DNA from: Gyromitra esculenta
Taxonomy: Eukaryota; Ascomycota; Pezizomycetes; Pezizales; Discinaceae
Reading direction: 5' to 3'
Assembly: GCA_038503075.1 (NCBI GenBank)
Contig: JBCAML010000014.1
Coordinates: forward strand, 1,426,001-1,490,000
Length of the DNA stretch: 64,000 nt
Shown here: positions 10,841 through 23,245 of the stretch, in pieces
How positions within the stretch are numbered: the stretch's first letter is position 1
How the letters are laid out: every line of letters starts with the position of its first letter
Notes under the pieces: model-generated
What the model was told of the DNA's origin: nothing
Databases searched by the model: none
Seen by the model: only the letters and a program-made list of their open reading frames with translations
Translations under genes and position numbers: made by a program

Positions 10841-13013
10841 CTAACGTGTGGATTTTAGGATAAAGCAAGGTGCTGCTTTAGACTGTAATTGCGAAAATAC
10901 GCAGGTAATGATTTTTTTTGACGAGAGAGGGATTGTTCGAGACGTGATCAAGTAAAGCTAGGGGGAAAAGTCGTCTTTTTGATGGTTCAGCGCAGTGTGT
11001 GTTGTTTCAAGAATTTCTTAATTCGGAAGCGGGTAGTATGCGACGAAAGAATGTTTTGTGTTGAAAAAGACTGCTGATGGATATCTGAAACGATTGAGCT
11101 AAACGCTGGAATCGAAAATGAATGACAGACGGACAAAGACCGGATGGGATCAACAACAATGGGCAAATGAGCGTGCCAAAGTGAGAGAATGGAGAGGTAA
11201 GGGAAAGAAAAGAACGTTCTGAAGACTTGGGGCTCCCGCGTGTTCTTAAGGTAATCGAGTGATGGGTGGAAGGAAATTTAGAATGGGTAGTCGGGATTGG
11301 TAGACCTATGGCGCAAGGTACAAGACTGAAAAGAAATTACGCCGTGGGGTATGGATACGGGCACTAGGGATGCGCTGGCTACCCAGGTTGCTGGGCGCGG
11401 GTGATGAAGGAGGTGTCTATGAAATGACAGTTGTATCTTCCTGGTATAGAGAACTGACGTGGGCAAATCAATCGCCTAGCGAACAAGGCCGAAAGAAGTG
11501 AGTCGAAGGATCACGAGCCTGAACTTGAAAAGGAAAACCGTGAACGAATGAACAAGCGACAGACTTTTTTAAAGTGATGTTGAAGTTGAAGCTTCATACC
11601 ACCATATTGGTGCGTGAAGATGCTACACACAAAGGATCAGCGCCTGTTGGTGAGATGCAGTGCTCCCGACCCAAAGCGCTGTGCACCCCCGTACACCCCT
11701 GTACGACCAGGCAATCAAAACGCTCCCTTGCGTCAAAATTGGCTAAGATAACCCTCCTTTTGGCCAAGCGACAGGGGGGTCGCGCGAGAAATTTCTTCTC
11801 CAACCCCGGTTCAGGCACAAAATTGACCCAAAATTGCGTTTCCGAAAAGAGACAGCGATGTCTCTTGTTCCTGAGTCCTGACTCTATTTGCCGACATTTC
11901 GCATCCTTTAGCGCGGTACCTGATTTGAGTCGGTAAGACATTCTAAATCAGTCTCGTGGTAGGCTCTAGCTTTTCCACATTCACATCCTCCTTGGAACAG
12001 GGCACTGCGCGCAGCATATCTTGGGTGGTTAAGTGAACCGCATACAGACGTCAAGGCTTTTTTCCTTCAAGGCCCGGACAACTGGCGAAGACGACCCACA
12101 GAGGCGAGGATTTGCGCGATTTCGTCTCCATCCTCTGCACCGCAGGCGGGAAAATCATGCAGCCCGGCAGGTAGAATCACTTTGAAGTTGGTTCCTGAGC
12201 GCATTGGTGGGCCACATGGCATGCCCTACGATGCTACAAGTCGATCCCGCAAATCACAGACGAGCGATGAGTGACCGCACTCGGGAATCGCACCCTCGTT
12301 ATCGCATCGCTGGGGGATAAGAAAAAAAAAACCCCTTTATACCCACCGAGGGGTATCTACTCTAGAACGCTTGCTCATACCACGTACGGTAGCATCGCTG
12401 CACTCATGGTGACGTTCGGCAGCGGGGAGCTGATAATTCAACCGCGGATAGAAAAAGGTTTTCGCTGCAGCGGCTCCCGCCGCGGAACAGGTGCCGATTC
12501 TTACGTACTGGAATTTCTACATTATCGAGATCGAGGGGTAACGGGGGGAAGCAAGTGGGGTATATCTAAAGTTAGTCAACTAGATATTATTCAACGAGTT
12601 CATTGAGTTCAAGCCCATACCTGAGATGAGGATGGTTACTCGAAAAAGCCGTTCACTCGCTCTTCCAGGGTTGTGTCACCGCCCTTTATAGACAATCATT
12701 GACAGTTGATTATTAACCTTCTAAGCTGAGCACGGTAATATGGTAGGTGACGTGGTAAATAACTGCGTGACTGTTTCGAGCATCGTACAGTACACCAGGT
12801 CACCAAATGACAACGGATACTACCAGATAAGCACGTTAATCACAGGCCCCAACATACTCACTGCATACCTATCACGGTAGTTCAAGTTAATGAGAAAACA
12901 CAAACTATCATAAGCCTAATTACATAGCGCAACTATACTGCCGTGAGCCCTCGTTACATCATTACAACTCGAAATATACAACGCTAAAAAGTCAACAGTG
13001 CTATTCATGCGAC
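10841..13013. other. Intergenic, no gene recognised
   Basis: Between the GPI-protein gene and the alcohol dehydrogenase. Overlapping frames on both strands at 11574-11941 are open for 115-120 codons but neither has family resemblance or splice context. A frame at 12271-12606 is likewise unsupported. Confidence 0.4.
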
Positions 13014-14747
13014 TTAGAAGTTTCCAGCCTTCAGACTAGTCAACTGGGGTGTTCCAGGAGTTGGTTGTTCCGACCATCTGGTCTCGACGAAAGTTTTCAT
13101 GATTCCATACTCTTTCTTGTCGAATGCAGCATATAGCTCCTTCATCTCATCGATCTTAAAGCGGTGGGTGAGAATGAAAGTAGGATCGAAGGTACCATCC
13201 TCAATCTTTTTCAGCAAGTCGTGCCAGTACATTTGGACGGGGCACTATAGACAGAAAGTAAGTAAATAGCCCACTTGTACATTGCTATGGGGGAAAATTC
13301 AACTGACCTGTCCAGCACCCCGCAATGTAATACCCTTCTCCATCAATGCACCAATGAGGAAACCGTTTGTCAGAGCAACATAGTCCTATTGAACACGTCA
13401 ATAAATAAATCCCCCCCAAACCCAGTAGGGAAGGCGTGGGAATAAACCTACAGCAATCAAAGAGATAGTTCCGAATTTTCGGGTAGACCTCAGGGCTTCG
13501 TTGACCATCTCACTTGTGTCCGTTTCCAAGCCGACAGCGCGCTGGACTTTATTGACAATGCCTTTCGCATATCTAGAGCGAATCGTGTCAGATTTATCAA
13601 ATATAACTATTCTGGAAAATAGAAAATACCTGAAACCTGACGCTTCGATTGCACAATCAACACCATGGGGTTCCTTCTTCAAGATCTCTCCTACAACATC
13701 AGGAGTCTCATCGAAGTTGATAACCTCGATTCCAAGTTTCTCCTTTGCGAGCTTGATTCTCTCCGGAACGTTATCAATGGCGATAACCCTGCGGGCACCC
13801 TCAAGTTGAGCCCAGCGAGCAGCGAGGAGACCGATTGGACCCAATCCCTGGAAAATATGTCAGCGCCCTCACTGCGCGCAGCCGGAGCAGATACCACGTA
13901 CCCAGATCGCAACAGAAGACCCTTTCTTAACATCTGCGCACTTGACAGCATGGTAGGAAGTTGGCACAATGTCGGAAAGATACAGGGCCTTCTCGTCTGG
14001 CACGCCATCTGGAAGCTTAAGAAGGTTGGTGTCGCCGAAGGGCACACGGACGTATTCTGCCTGTCCGCCAGGGAAGCCGCCGGCGAAATCTAGAGATAGT
14101 TAGCACGTGGATATACTTAAAGATGCAAAATATGACATACGTGAGTAGCCGAAAACACCGGCGAATGCATGTCCGTACATCTTCTCCTGAACACTAGATT
14201 TGTTGGTAGTGTCGCACATGGATGAAAGGCCCTCTTTACACATTTTACATTCACCACATCTACAAAACGTCAGCGGATAACATCCAACGTTGCCATTGAA
14301 AGTTTAAACTTACGCAATCTGGAAACTGGCAACGACCCGGTCGCCCTTCTTAAGTTTGGTGACTTGTGGGCCAACTTCATCAACAACACCCATAAACTCG
14401 TGTCCCAAGATGTCGCCATCTCTTAATTCGATGACTCTACGACGATATTAGCCACGCTCCAAAATTCTCCAACTCGCCTCTCAATTAGTCACAAAGAAGC
14501 CGGGGACCCACTCTTTATGGTAAAGATGTAAATCACTCCCGCAAATTGTGGTTCCGGTGACTCTGATAACAACATCCTTAGGATCTGTGATATCGGGAAC
14601 TGGGACTTCCTCAACGCTCACGCTCTCCTTGCCGTGCCAACGGAGCGCTTTCATCGTGGAGCCATCCCGCCGGTGCTTATAATCGGTCGACGTCGACGTG
14701 GGCTTGCTGCCGATTATCTGTTCTGCGATATTTGCTGCGGCGTTCAT
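13014..14747 (-). CDS. Zinc-dependent medium-chain alcohol dehydrogenase (formaldehyde-dehydrogenase-like)
   Basis: Eight exons: 14512..14747, 14314..14436, 14141..14259, 13902..14089, 13630..13847, 13452..13572, 13308..13385 and 13014..13244, giving 437 residues. A GroES-like domain carries the catalytic zinc ligands Cys69, His91 and Glu92 ([18 protein letters not shown]). Structural-zinc cysteines are 121, 124, 127 and 135 (CGECKMC...C). The Rossmann NAD(P) motif GLGPIG starts at about residue 223. The C-terminal half ([20 protein letters not shown]) matches the fungal glutathione-independent formaldehyde-dehydrogenase-like branch. It probably oxidises small alcohols or aldehydes in the cytosol; the substrate cannot be read from sequence. 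An internal Met at residue 32 is an alternative start that would drop a non-conserved leader. All junctions keep frame and have GT-AG ends; intron 5 (57 nt) is itself open in frame. Confidence 0.93.
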
Positions 14748-14877
14748 GATTCTGGGATTGCTTTATTTATTTTTTTGATAATTGAAAGTAGAAGTGAAAA
14801 TAAGAATTGGTGTTTGTTTTTTTGTCAATAAGATATTAACTCGAACTGAACCAAAAAACTGTGAAATCTGCTGCGAA

Positions 14878-14885
14878 TATATATA
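14878..14885 (-). promoter_or_regulatory. Probable TATA box of the alcohol dehydrogenase gene
   Basis: TATATATA about 131 bp upstream of the start codon at 14747. Confidence 0.4.
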
Positions 14886-17178
14886 GGCCTTCTTTAGCCC
14901 CCTTCGAAGAATGCCGTCATTCCTACATCCGCGAGATACGCATGGCATTCTGCCCTTCTCCGGAGTTAAGAGATTTGTTTTCTAATTTCAACGTTAACGC
15001 AACTTCAACGTCATAGTGATCGTTACTCCATTGGCAGGGATGGATTTTAGACTACCCGTACTAAAATCGCAAGATCGCTTGGTTAGGGTTGATCCGTTGA
15101 ACTGAATTTCCTGGGAAACCACCGCCGGCTTCTGTATTCGGAAGAGTGGGCGTATTTGGAGGTTAGTTGTGGAGTGGGGCTAAGAATGCAGATCCTGGAA
15201 TTTCGGAAGTTGTGACCGCACAAATACAAAACAAGGTTATCTACCAACTCAATTACAACCACTTGCTTCACGATGGTGGCACAAGGCTTTCTACTAAGTA
15301 ATAGAACACTCAAAGCACGTTTTCTCTCTACTATACTATAAGAAGGTGGGAAACTTCACTGGATCTGGAATACTCTTGTTAGTCTATCCCGTATATGTAT
15401 CTACAGTTCAAGTATAAGCTTGGCATGTGCTACTACAGTTGCTTAGAGTTCTCAACTAGAGGAGAAGGCTTTGGAATATCAGCAAGCACATTACAAATCA
15501 TCCGCAGGACCGGATTTTAATTACCAAATCAATCAATAGTCGGGAATATCAAAAAAAAAAACTTCGCCCCGGAAACAGTTGTCCCCCCGATGGCCGCGAA
15601 CGCATGGCTAAATTCTTACTCTCGACAAATTGAAGTCCAACTATCAGCAACTTGTCTAAATCGGCTATGAGAGCCAAGAAGATGCAGGTACAGCTGAACT
15701 GTCCTATGGGAATATATTTTTGGGGTGTTACCGTATTCTTATGAGGGGGTATTCTTACATACAAGACCGGGCAATGCCTACCTATGTTTGCGGAAATTTA
15801 TTTCAATCTCTACCAATCATGCTATGCACAACCCAGATATCCAGGATATATAGGACCACAATATCTGAAGGAGGAGGGGAGGGGTTGTGAGTTTAGTGGT
15901 TGGGATTCCTGTGTACGTGTAGGTAGTAATATAATGCTTAAGTTGTGGTATTTCGAAACCAATCCAAACTTAAAACTGTTGTGGAGGGTCTGTTCTTGGA
16001 TTTCACTACACCCAATCAAAATTTTCGAGCTTCTACGGTAGCTCAAGCTCCGACCCTGCAGCGTTTCTAACAGTAAGGCCTATCAGGGAAACCAGCGAAT
16101 TATTCAGTCATATCCTGCGTCGTTTCAGAGACACCGATATTTTCACAGTATATTTTTCTCATTAAAATATACTAGTACTCTTCAATATCATCCACCAGCC
16201 CGTCTTCCTCCTACACCACCAATATAAGCAAGCAACCTATCAATTACCGAGCACCAGTGATCCAACAATTCTCAGCTTTTTCTAAATGCAGATAATAGAA
16301 AAGATGGTCGGGCAGGAATGATCTCTGAAACCACCTAACAATAGACAAACAACCAAACATCTAGGGGAGGGTGTTCAAACATACGTCCTTATATAATCGA
16401 AGATAACAGTTGCGTTCTCTACTGATGGACATCACCATTGGACGTCTCTTTCACTACCAGTGCAGCATTTAAGCGTTAGCCATCTCGCCGGCGCCGGCAA
16501 TTTTAAATCCTGAACCGGTGAATTACGTATACGCCTGATTCCAGAATCATATGTTAACAGCCCTCTATCAGAGTAATCGTCTTTATACTATCCCTATACC
16601 ATCACTTACCACTTATATTAGATGTTTAATAAAGTTTTTTTGTTCTCTCTTTTCTAGAACGTTAGCTAGAGCTTTCAACTAATGACAATCTACTTTTAGA
16701 TGTAGTTCTATGAACTCTAAGCGAGATCGTGAATTTTATGGATTGTAGATGATGGGAAATGATGAAGGGGTGAAGTAATGCTACCATTTTGGTACGACAA
16801 AAGTGCCTGGATTTTTCAGAAATCACCAGCATTCACCAAATAGAACGAAACTTAATAAAGAATTGCAACACTCCCATATCACCGCTCCCCTTCTGCTTCA
16901 AAGTACAGACTACCAATTTAATGCACATCCGAGTGAGAGTACGTGACCAATAACGCACTCCAATCCAAACACATATTTCTCCATAGCTCCTACCTACACT
17001 AAACAACTTGTATAGTTTGTTTCCCCGCAACTATAACCACAAAAAACTAAAATGAACCCAAAGAGAAAAAAATGAACCTCATGCGCAGAAAAACGAACTT
17101 TTAATTTCCCCACCCTCATCTATCACAACTAGTTATTCATAACCCTTCAGTTCTTCTTCTTCCTTTCTCCCAGGAGAC
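14886..17178. other. Intergenic, no gene seen
   Basis: AT-rich sequence between the alcohol dehydrogenase promoter and the 3' end of Ssz1. All frames are under 90 codons and unrecognised. Confidence 0.5.
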
Positions 17179-19160
17179 CTATTCTGCCCTCTTCTCCGCT
17201 CCCTCCACGCTTCCCCTAACGCCCTGTTGTCCACCCACAACTCTCGCCGCAAGTGTCAATCCCAAATCCTCGCTGACATTAACAGTCACCTCAACATTCG
17301 CGCCCTTCTTCACATCCTTAATCGCCGCCTCGGCAATAACCCTATCGACCTTAAGAACTCTGTTCTTGATATCCTCCTCTTCCTCTTCCTCCTCCTCACT
17401 GTCATCGTCCTCGGCGTCCTCAACTCCATCCCTCACGCCATTCGGCTTCTCCGTCTTCGTAATCACGATTTCGCGAACACCCTCGCAGATCTTAACAATC
17501 ACATCTCCGCCGTGTGGCACAATAAACTGTGCAGTCCTTCTTGCCGGAACTGCCGTCTGCGCCTCAAGTAGCGTATGGAACCCTTCCTCGGCGCCATCGA
17601 TGCAGACACCAATGGATTTGGCGAGATGCGGTGCAACGGTGACCGCGGGGTGGGTAGACTGTGCAATGTCTTCTTGGTCGAATTCTGCGATCAAGGAAGC
17701 CTGGATAGCGGCACCGCGGGCGGAGAGCTCGGACGGGTTGATGGCAACTGCGGAGGTTGCGGGTGCATTGATAGGGGTTGAAGGGGGGAAGATCTGAGCG
17801 AGGCGGGAGGCGATCTTAGGGATGTGAGAGGTACCGCCGGAGAGGATGACCTGGGGTTTTTAGCACCAAAGAGAGTGGCAAGAGGGGGGATTAGGAACAA
17901 ACCTCGTCAATATCTAATAGGTCGAGATCCGCCTTGGTAACGACGGTCTCAGCAAGTTTAACGATTTGATCAAAAACCTTCTTAGCAAGCAGCTCGAATC
18001 GCAACCTGTTGACGGTTGAGTGGAAATCATATCCACCAGCCAGGGACTCGATCGAGATGGTGGCAGAAGTACCAAGTGACAACGTCCTTTTAGTTCCCTC
18101 GGTCTCGAGCTTCATCTTTGCCAACGAGCGCGGGGTCTCCCTCGGGTCGACCTTGTGCTTCTTTAAGAATTCCTTTGAGAAGTGGTCTACAAGCACTTGG
18201 TCCAACTGCAGCCCACCAAGCTCATAATCGTGAGCTGTCGCAAGAATCGTGTACATGCCCCCTCTCGACGAGATCACCGCGGCATCGCAGCGGGTACCAC
18301 CGAGGTCGACAACAAGGACAGTCTTATCGGTAGGAGTAACATTGTCCCGTGCATCATACGCAAGACAAGCTGCAACAGGCTCCTGGATGATTTGCAGAAC
18401 CTCTAGTTCAGCGGCCTTGGCAGCAGCAATTAGGGCTTCCCGCTGGGCGTCTGTGAAGTCTGTGGGAACGGTAATGACGCAACCGGTGACTTTGGTACCG
18501 AGGAAGTCTGAGGCAGAATCCTTAAGACGAAGGAGATGGCGGGTGGTGATCTCAGAGATAGAGACGGGGATGGCAGCCTCTTCGTCGGTTTGTTGGAGAT
18601 TGAACGAGGGGGTGCCCTCAACGTCAACGGGGTGGGCAGAATCGTGAGAGTTGGTGGGATCAATATCGGCAAAGCTGATGATGGTAGTATTAGCACAAGG
18701 CCTAATGGGAAAATTAGTGATATCGAGAGGCATACCTCTTTCCTAGGAAATCACGAAAGTAACAGACGGTGTTGCTTGCATTCTTGACTAAATGTGTCTT
18801 TGCCTGTGCCCCGTGATATTCTTCTGATCCAACATAAGATAGCACTGAAGGGATCTGTCTGTCTGCAGCACATCCAAGTCAACATTCAATCACCTTTTAT
18901 AGTTTAATTTCCTTGATATCACATACCTCCTTCTTCGTTCGCAATGACTTCAGCCTTTCCATCCTACATTCTCACACAAATTAGTACCCCATTACCACAG
19001 TATAACCCACAACCCTAACAAAAAAGAAGCCGAGAAAATAAAGGGCCGGACAAACCGGACTGGTATAAGCTATCGAACTGTTTGTGTTACCGAAAGCAAT
19101 ACCGATAACGGTCTTAGAGTCGACCTCAGGACTTGCTGGAGGAGAAGGAGCAGCGGACAT
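17179..19160 (-). CDS. SSZ1: Ssz1-type Hsp70, ribosome-associated complex subunit
   Basis: Five exons: 19056..19160, 18927..18963, 18736..18862, 17903..18674 and 17179..17850, giving 570 residues. The N-terminus carries the actin-like ATPase fold: IGIAFGNTNSSIAYT, then QIPSVLSYVG, then VLVVDLGGTRCDAAV, where canonical Hsp70s have DLGGGT. The YFRDFLGK-SFADIDPTN junction is the Ssz1 signature and decides the exon 4 acceptor at 18675 over a nearer AG. Ssz1 is an atypical Hsp70 that pairs with zuotin (RAC) at the ribosome tunnel exit and stimulates Ssb-type Hsp70 on nascent chains; it binds ATP but need not hydrolyse it. The substrate-binding domain is short, as in the family. Unusual is an acidic tract (SEEEEEEEED) within a loop of the C-terminal part. 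The start agrees with the conserved VDSKTVIGIAFG block. Confidence 0.93.
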
Positions 19161-22100
19161 GACAACGGTCTAATTTATCTATGCTCTATAAAACCAAAAA
19201 CCCAAATGATATCCCGAAAAAGAAAAAAATTAGATGGGGTAGATAGAAGAAATGGGAGTTGTGGACGTGGTGATAGTGGGGAGAGTAGTGGGGAGGGATG
19301 TTGGCAATTGTGGTGGGGGAGAACTTTCCCCTCAAGAAAAGAGGCGGGTAATTTTTTCTTTTCATGCGCTAAGACGAATGGGAGCAACACAACAAAGAGC
19401 CGCAGGATCGGTCACTCACCAGTTTTACAACTTCGCCATCTCGCTTAGTTAGTTATTGTTGTTTCAGGTTCTCTATTGACTGATTAAGACAGTAAATTGA
19501 TTTCAAATACTACCGTTATATTTCTCTGCGTGGAAGAGAGCTTCGTTTGTTAAAAACCTCAACCTCCAAGTCTTGCCTGTGATTCGAAAAGCTTGGACCA
19601 ACTTGAAAACAAAACCTCTGTCTGTTGACATAGGTACATGTAGCAATGCCTTCCCGGATAAGTGCATGAACCCTCAATATTCAAGTCTCTAATATTGAGC
19701 CTCAATAAACGTTACAGATTGATGAATTACCACTCGGGATTTTCTCCATAAGTGCGTGAAATTGAGTCCCAGAGGGGTTTATTTCCGTGCCTGTTTTACC
19801 ATAGGACCCTGGTCGTGGACCCTGCACGGTATTACGTCTATTGAGTAAATCCTACGGAAGCACCGGCAAACGAATAGATAGAACCCACTCCAATACTCCT
19901 GCTATCATTATAGGAGCAAGCATTGCTTGGGGAGAGAAGGTAATCATCTCCAGAAAGTATTAATATCCAAATTGAAACAAAGAAGCGTCTAAAGGAGAGG
20001 CCACGAGGACAATCTTAGCAAACGAAACATCATCTACGAAAAATATACTCACAAAAAGTGCGAATATCACACGAGTGTTGGCCAAAACAACCGTACAAGA
20101 AAGCTTCGTTTCCCATACCAAAATAATTCGACCCTTTTAACTTCTATTCCGAATCTGTTACATGGCACTTCTTAAATAACCATTGACGCCCATAAACCCC
20201 TACAACGGCATACCAGCACTCTAGATATCAATGCAATGAGAGAAACCGTCAAACCCCCATCCTTCGATATGCCCAACAAGAAAATACCTCGTCAGGACTT
20301 CAAATATTCTAGAATCGCACATACCCAGCCCCGGGGATCAAAATCACAATTCCACGTTGTACGAAGAGAATCTGCACCGGTACAGCGAAGCGGCTACACA
20401 CTGAAACAAATAATTCGGCCAGAGGGCCGAAGCAAGAAAAATAAAACAGTGGAGAAGTTCATGATGACTCCGGATCCACTCCGGCACTGCCTGGTCTTGC
20501 TCCTACGGAAATCATTACTCCCTACTATCGTCCCCCTGTAACGAGAATCATCTCGTGTTATATCTGAACTACAAATCAAAAACTAAAAACCGATAGTAAT
20601 AATCAATTGGTACTTTACAAATCTACCCATAATCGTAGAAACGAGACCCACCAACTCAACGAGACTATCACGTGACATACCAAGACTAACCCATCCCAGA
20701 ACCACATAATCGGATCAATAAACCATATTTTAAGCGCTCTTCGCTACATATTTCCAAACAGGCTGCTTCTATGGCAAAGAAACAACCGGGTTCCCAGAGG
20801 AAGAGCATAAACATAGCCTGAAAGCCCGAAAGAGGCGAGACGAACTGTGATTATGCCTAAGCCAGCGGTTCTGTGGTAGGAGGAAGCTTTTTTTCTTGTC
20901 TTTTCTTTTCTTTTTCTTTGGCTACGATTTTTTCCTGCAGGGTTTTGCAAGGGTTGGGGGGGGTGCATTGATCGCTTGATGTCGTTTTTTAGGAGATGTA
21001 AGAACCTTCCGCTTGCTGGGCGCGCGGAGAAATGGTAATCACATATTTTCTTGTGCTTTTTGATGGCCTAGCGCTTGCCTTTTTTTACGATGTGTTCTAA
21101 GTGGTACTTCATGTTCGGGAGAATAAAACGGTCGTACAGGTGCAGAAAATAAGTGTGGGGTTCGCCACTACGGCCCGTACCCGGGAATGATTTTCCTGGA
21201 ATGATGCTGCGCCATCCATATATTCCAGAAAGGGGGAGGAGGTTGGAAGGTTGGAAGACAGTTAAGGATATATTCTTGAGTGTGGCGGAGGAGAAGAGGA
21301 AGTAGAGTACAACGGGGCGCTTATAGGGGATGTCCGTAGCCTTTACCAATCCAAAAGGGCCGATGCGAAAGGATAACTTACATCGTGCGGGTTTCTAGAG
21401 TACAGCGTCACTGACAGACTCGAGAGCTGATATCAGTTATGTTTATAACCAATTGCACTCGGCCCCGTAACACATGGGTTGTGCTTTAGGTGGGTGGGTA
21501 TTCTCTGGCTTCCGAGTGGTTCAATGGACGGTGTACCTAGCGGTACTTACACGTTATGTACTCTGCCCACAGGTACATATGTACTCTGTACGGCGGCGTT
21601 CCCCAGACCCAGAGATCATCGGACGGAGCATCTCGATGTGCGTCCAAAATCGGTTGGAAGGAGGAAGGTCTGGCAATCCCCAGCCCCAGTGACAGCAAAC
21701 CCAACCTCTGTGCAGAGAGGCTCCGGAGCATTGTGGGACAGGGGGCGACTCCACTCTAAACAAATTCTAGAAAAGCGCGAAAGCTCAACATGTATGATGT
21801 ATCAATGCACCTAGGCAGATAGATACATCAGTTACAATATTATGTAGGCCGGGTATTTAAAAGGAAAAAGTACCGCTCACCCCTAGCCATTTCTGCATGA
21901 TGGTGGGATGTCAAAAGGTCCATCCTGTCTACTCGGTGAAGTGAGGTGAGGGTGGTTCAATTGTCGTGCCCCATATTTGAAGTGAAGGGATGCGTGCTTA
22001 CAGGGGGGAGCCCGAGGAAGTGAAGAAAGAGGAAGACGAGCAGCATTGAGTGAAGCCAGCCCCTTTCCCAGACCAGCATGTACTCTATGTAGGTTGGTAT

Positions 22101-22200
22101 TGTATCCGTAGCTTGCGCAGCGAAGTCCCAACTGAAACGACGAAGACACAAAGGAACTGACGGGGGCACGAAGGGGAACGGACGACGGAGGAGGCATCAC
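19161..22200. other. Intergenic, no confident gene
   Basis: Upstream of Ssz1 and far upstream of the Tea1-like gene. A minus-strand frame at 21068-21349 has coding-like composition (see findings) but I cannot assign it. Other frames (20236-20541, 21474-21814) overlap on several phases and look random. Confidence 0.4.
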
Positions 22201-23245
22201 CAACAGCTAACTTACCCTCAATCCCAGAAAAGAAGTCGAAGAACAAAAGAAAGGAGATCTTCGAGAACAGGAGACAGAAGGAAGGGAGCCATTCGTCAGT
22301 ATTATTATCGCCATCACATACATACCCTCAGTACATACTCACATCTATCACATCACATCACCAGGGGCACTCGCTCGCTCGGCCAGGGTGAGTGTGGTCT
22401 GCCTGTGTGACGGGCAGCTTCTTCTCTTCTCCTCGTCTTCCCTTCTCGTGCTTTTTTTGGATTCTTTTCTCTCATCCATCCACCCCCAGCCTATCCTCTA
22501 TCCATCTATCCCCCTGCTGTGTGCTGTCTGTCTCATCCCATCAAGGCTGAGGTGGGAAGTGGGATTCTTTCAATTGTTTTATTTTCACGATACAAACGAC
22601 TTAAAGAATTACCTTAATACTGTTTTCCTGTCATTCGCTTTCTCTCTCTGCTTCCTATTGTCTGTTTCAACCATACAATACAATACAATACAATACCCCG
22701 TACCTTACAACGGTCCGTGAGCCTCCCAGATAACTTCTTGGATAACTACTCGGAATTCTCCAGGATACATGCTATACCCTCACACAAAAAAATCGAAAAA
22801 AAACTACACTTACGCCAGGAAACGATCCCTTTTCACTTTTTTTTCTTTCCCGCTTGGGCTATTCAAGTCGGGCTGTAACTTGCGCCTGTAACTCTACCCA
22901 CCACCGTTTAGGTCCAAGAGATCTATCCGCCCACAAGCGAACCCACTGAATAACCCCCCACCCATCCCCCCAGATCTGAATTATTCACGGGTTGTCAGGA
23001 GTAAGAGAAGGAGGATATCAAGGAACAGGGTCGGCTCAGATCCAGATCAGATCAGGATAGAACGTCCTGGGACCGTTCTCACTTCCAACCACACACACGC
23101 ACTCCTTGACACCACCCCCAACCCCCCAACACCGCACACGATCACCACGACACTTACCTGCACATCGCTCTGTTGCTCTCTCCCGCAACTAACGCTGGAT
23201 AGAGCTGGAGCGCAGGAACACGAACCACGTCCTTCCCACCAGACC
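22201..23245 (+). other. Long pyrimidine-rich leader of the Tea1-like gene
   Basis: This stretch shows C/T-rich runs, an ATACA microsatellite and no supported coding region. It is probably promoter and long 5' UTR of the gene starting at 23246; long leaders are common for fungal polarity and signalling genes. Transcription start not determined. Confidence 0.4.
22672..22696. repeat. ATACA pentanucleotide microsatellite
   Basis: Four to five tandem copies of ATACA in the leader upstream of the kelch-protein gene. Confidence 0.8.

Noticed and set aside
11574..11941. Overlapping open frames of 115-120 codons on both strands
   Set aside because: Open on both strands simultaneously, no family resemblance, no splice signals consistent with a longer gene; likely composition effect.
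18674..18733. ATG at 18733 as start of a shorter Ssz1
   Set aside because: This segment is an intron; removing it joins FLGK to SFADIDPTN as in the family, and upstream exons carry the conserved ATPase start.
20236..20541. 101-codon plus-strand frame
   Set aside because: Basic, low-complexity composition with no recognisable domain and no supporting neighbours.
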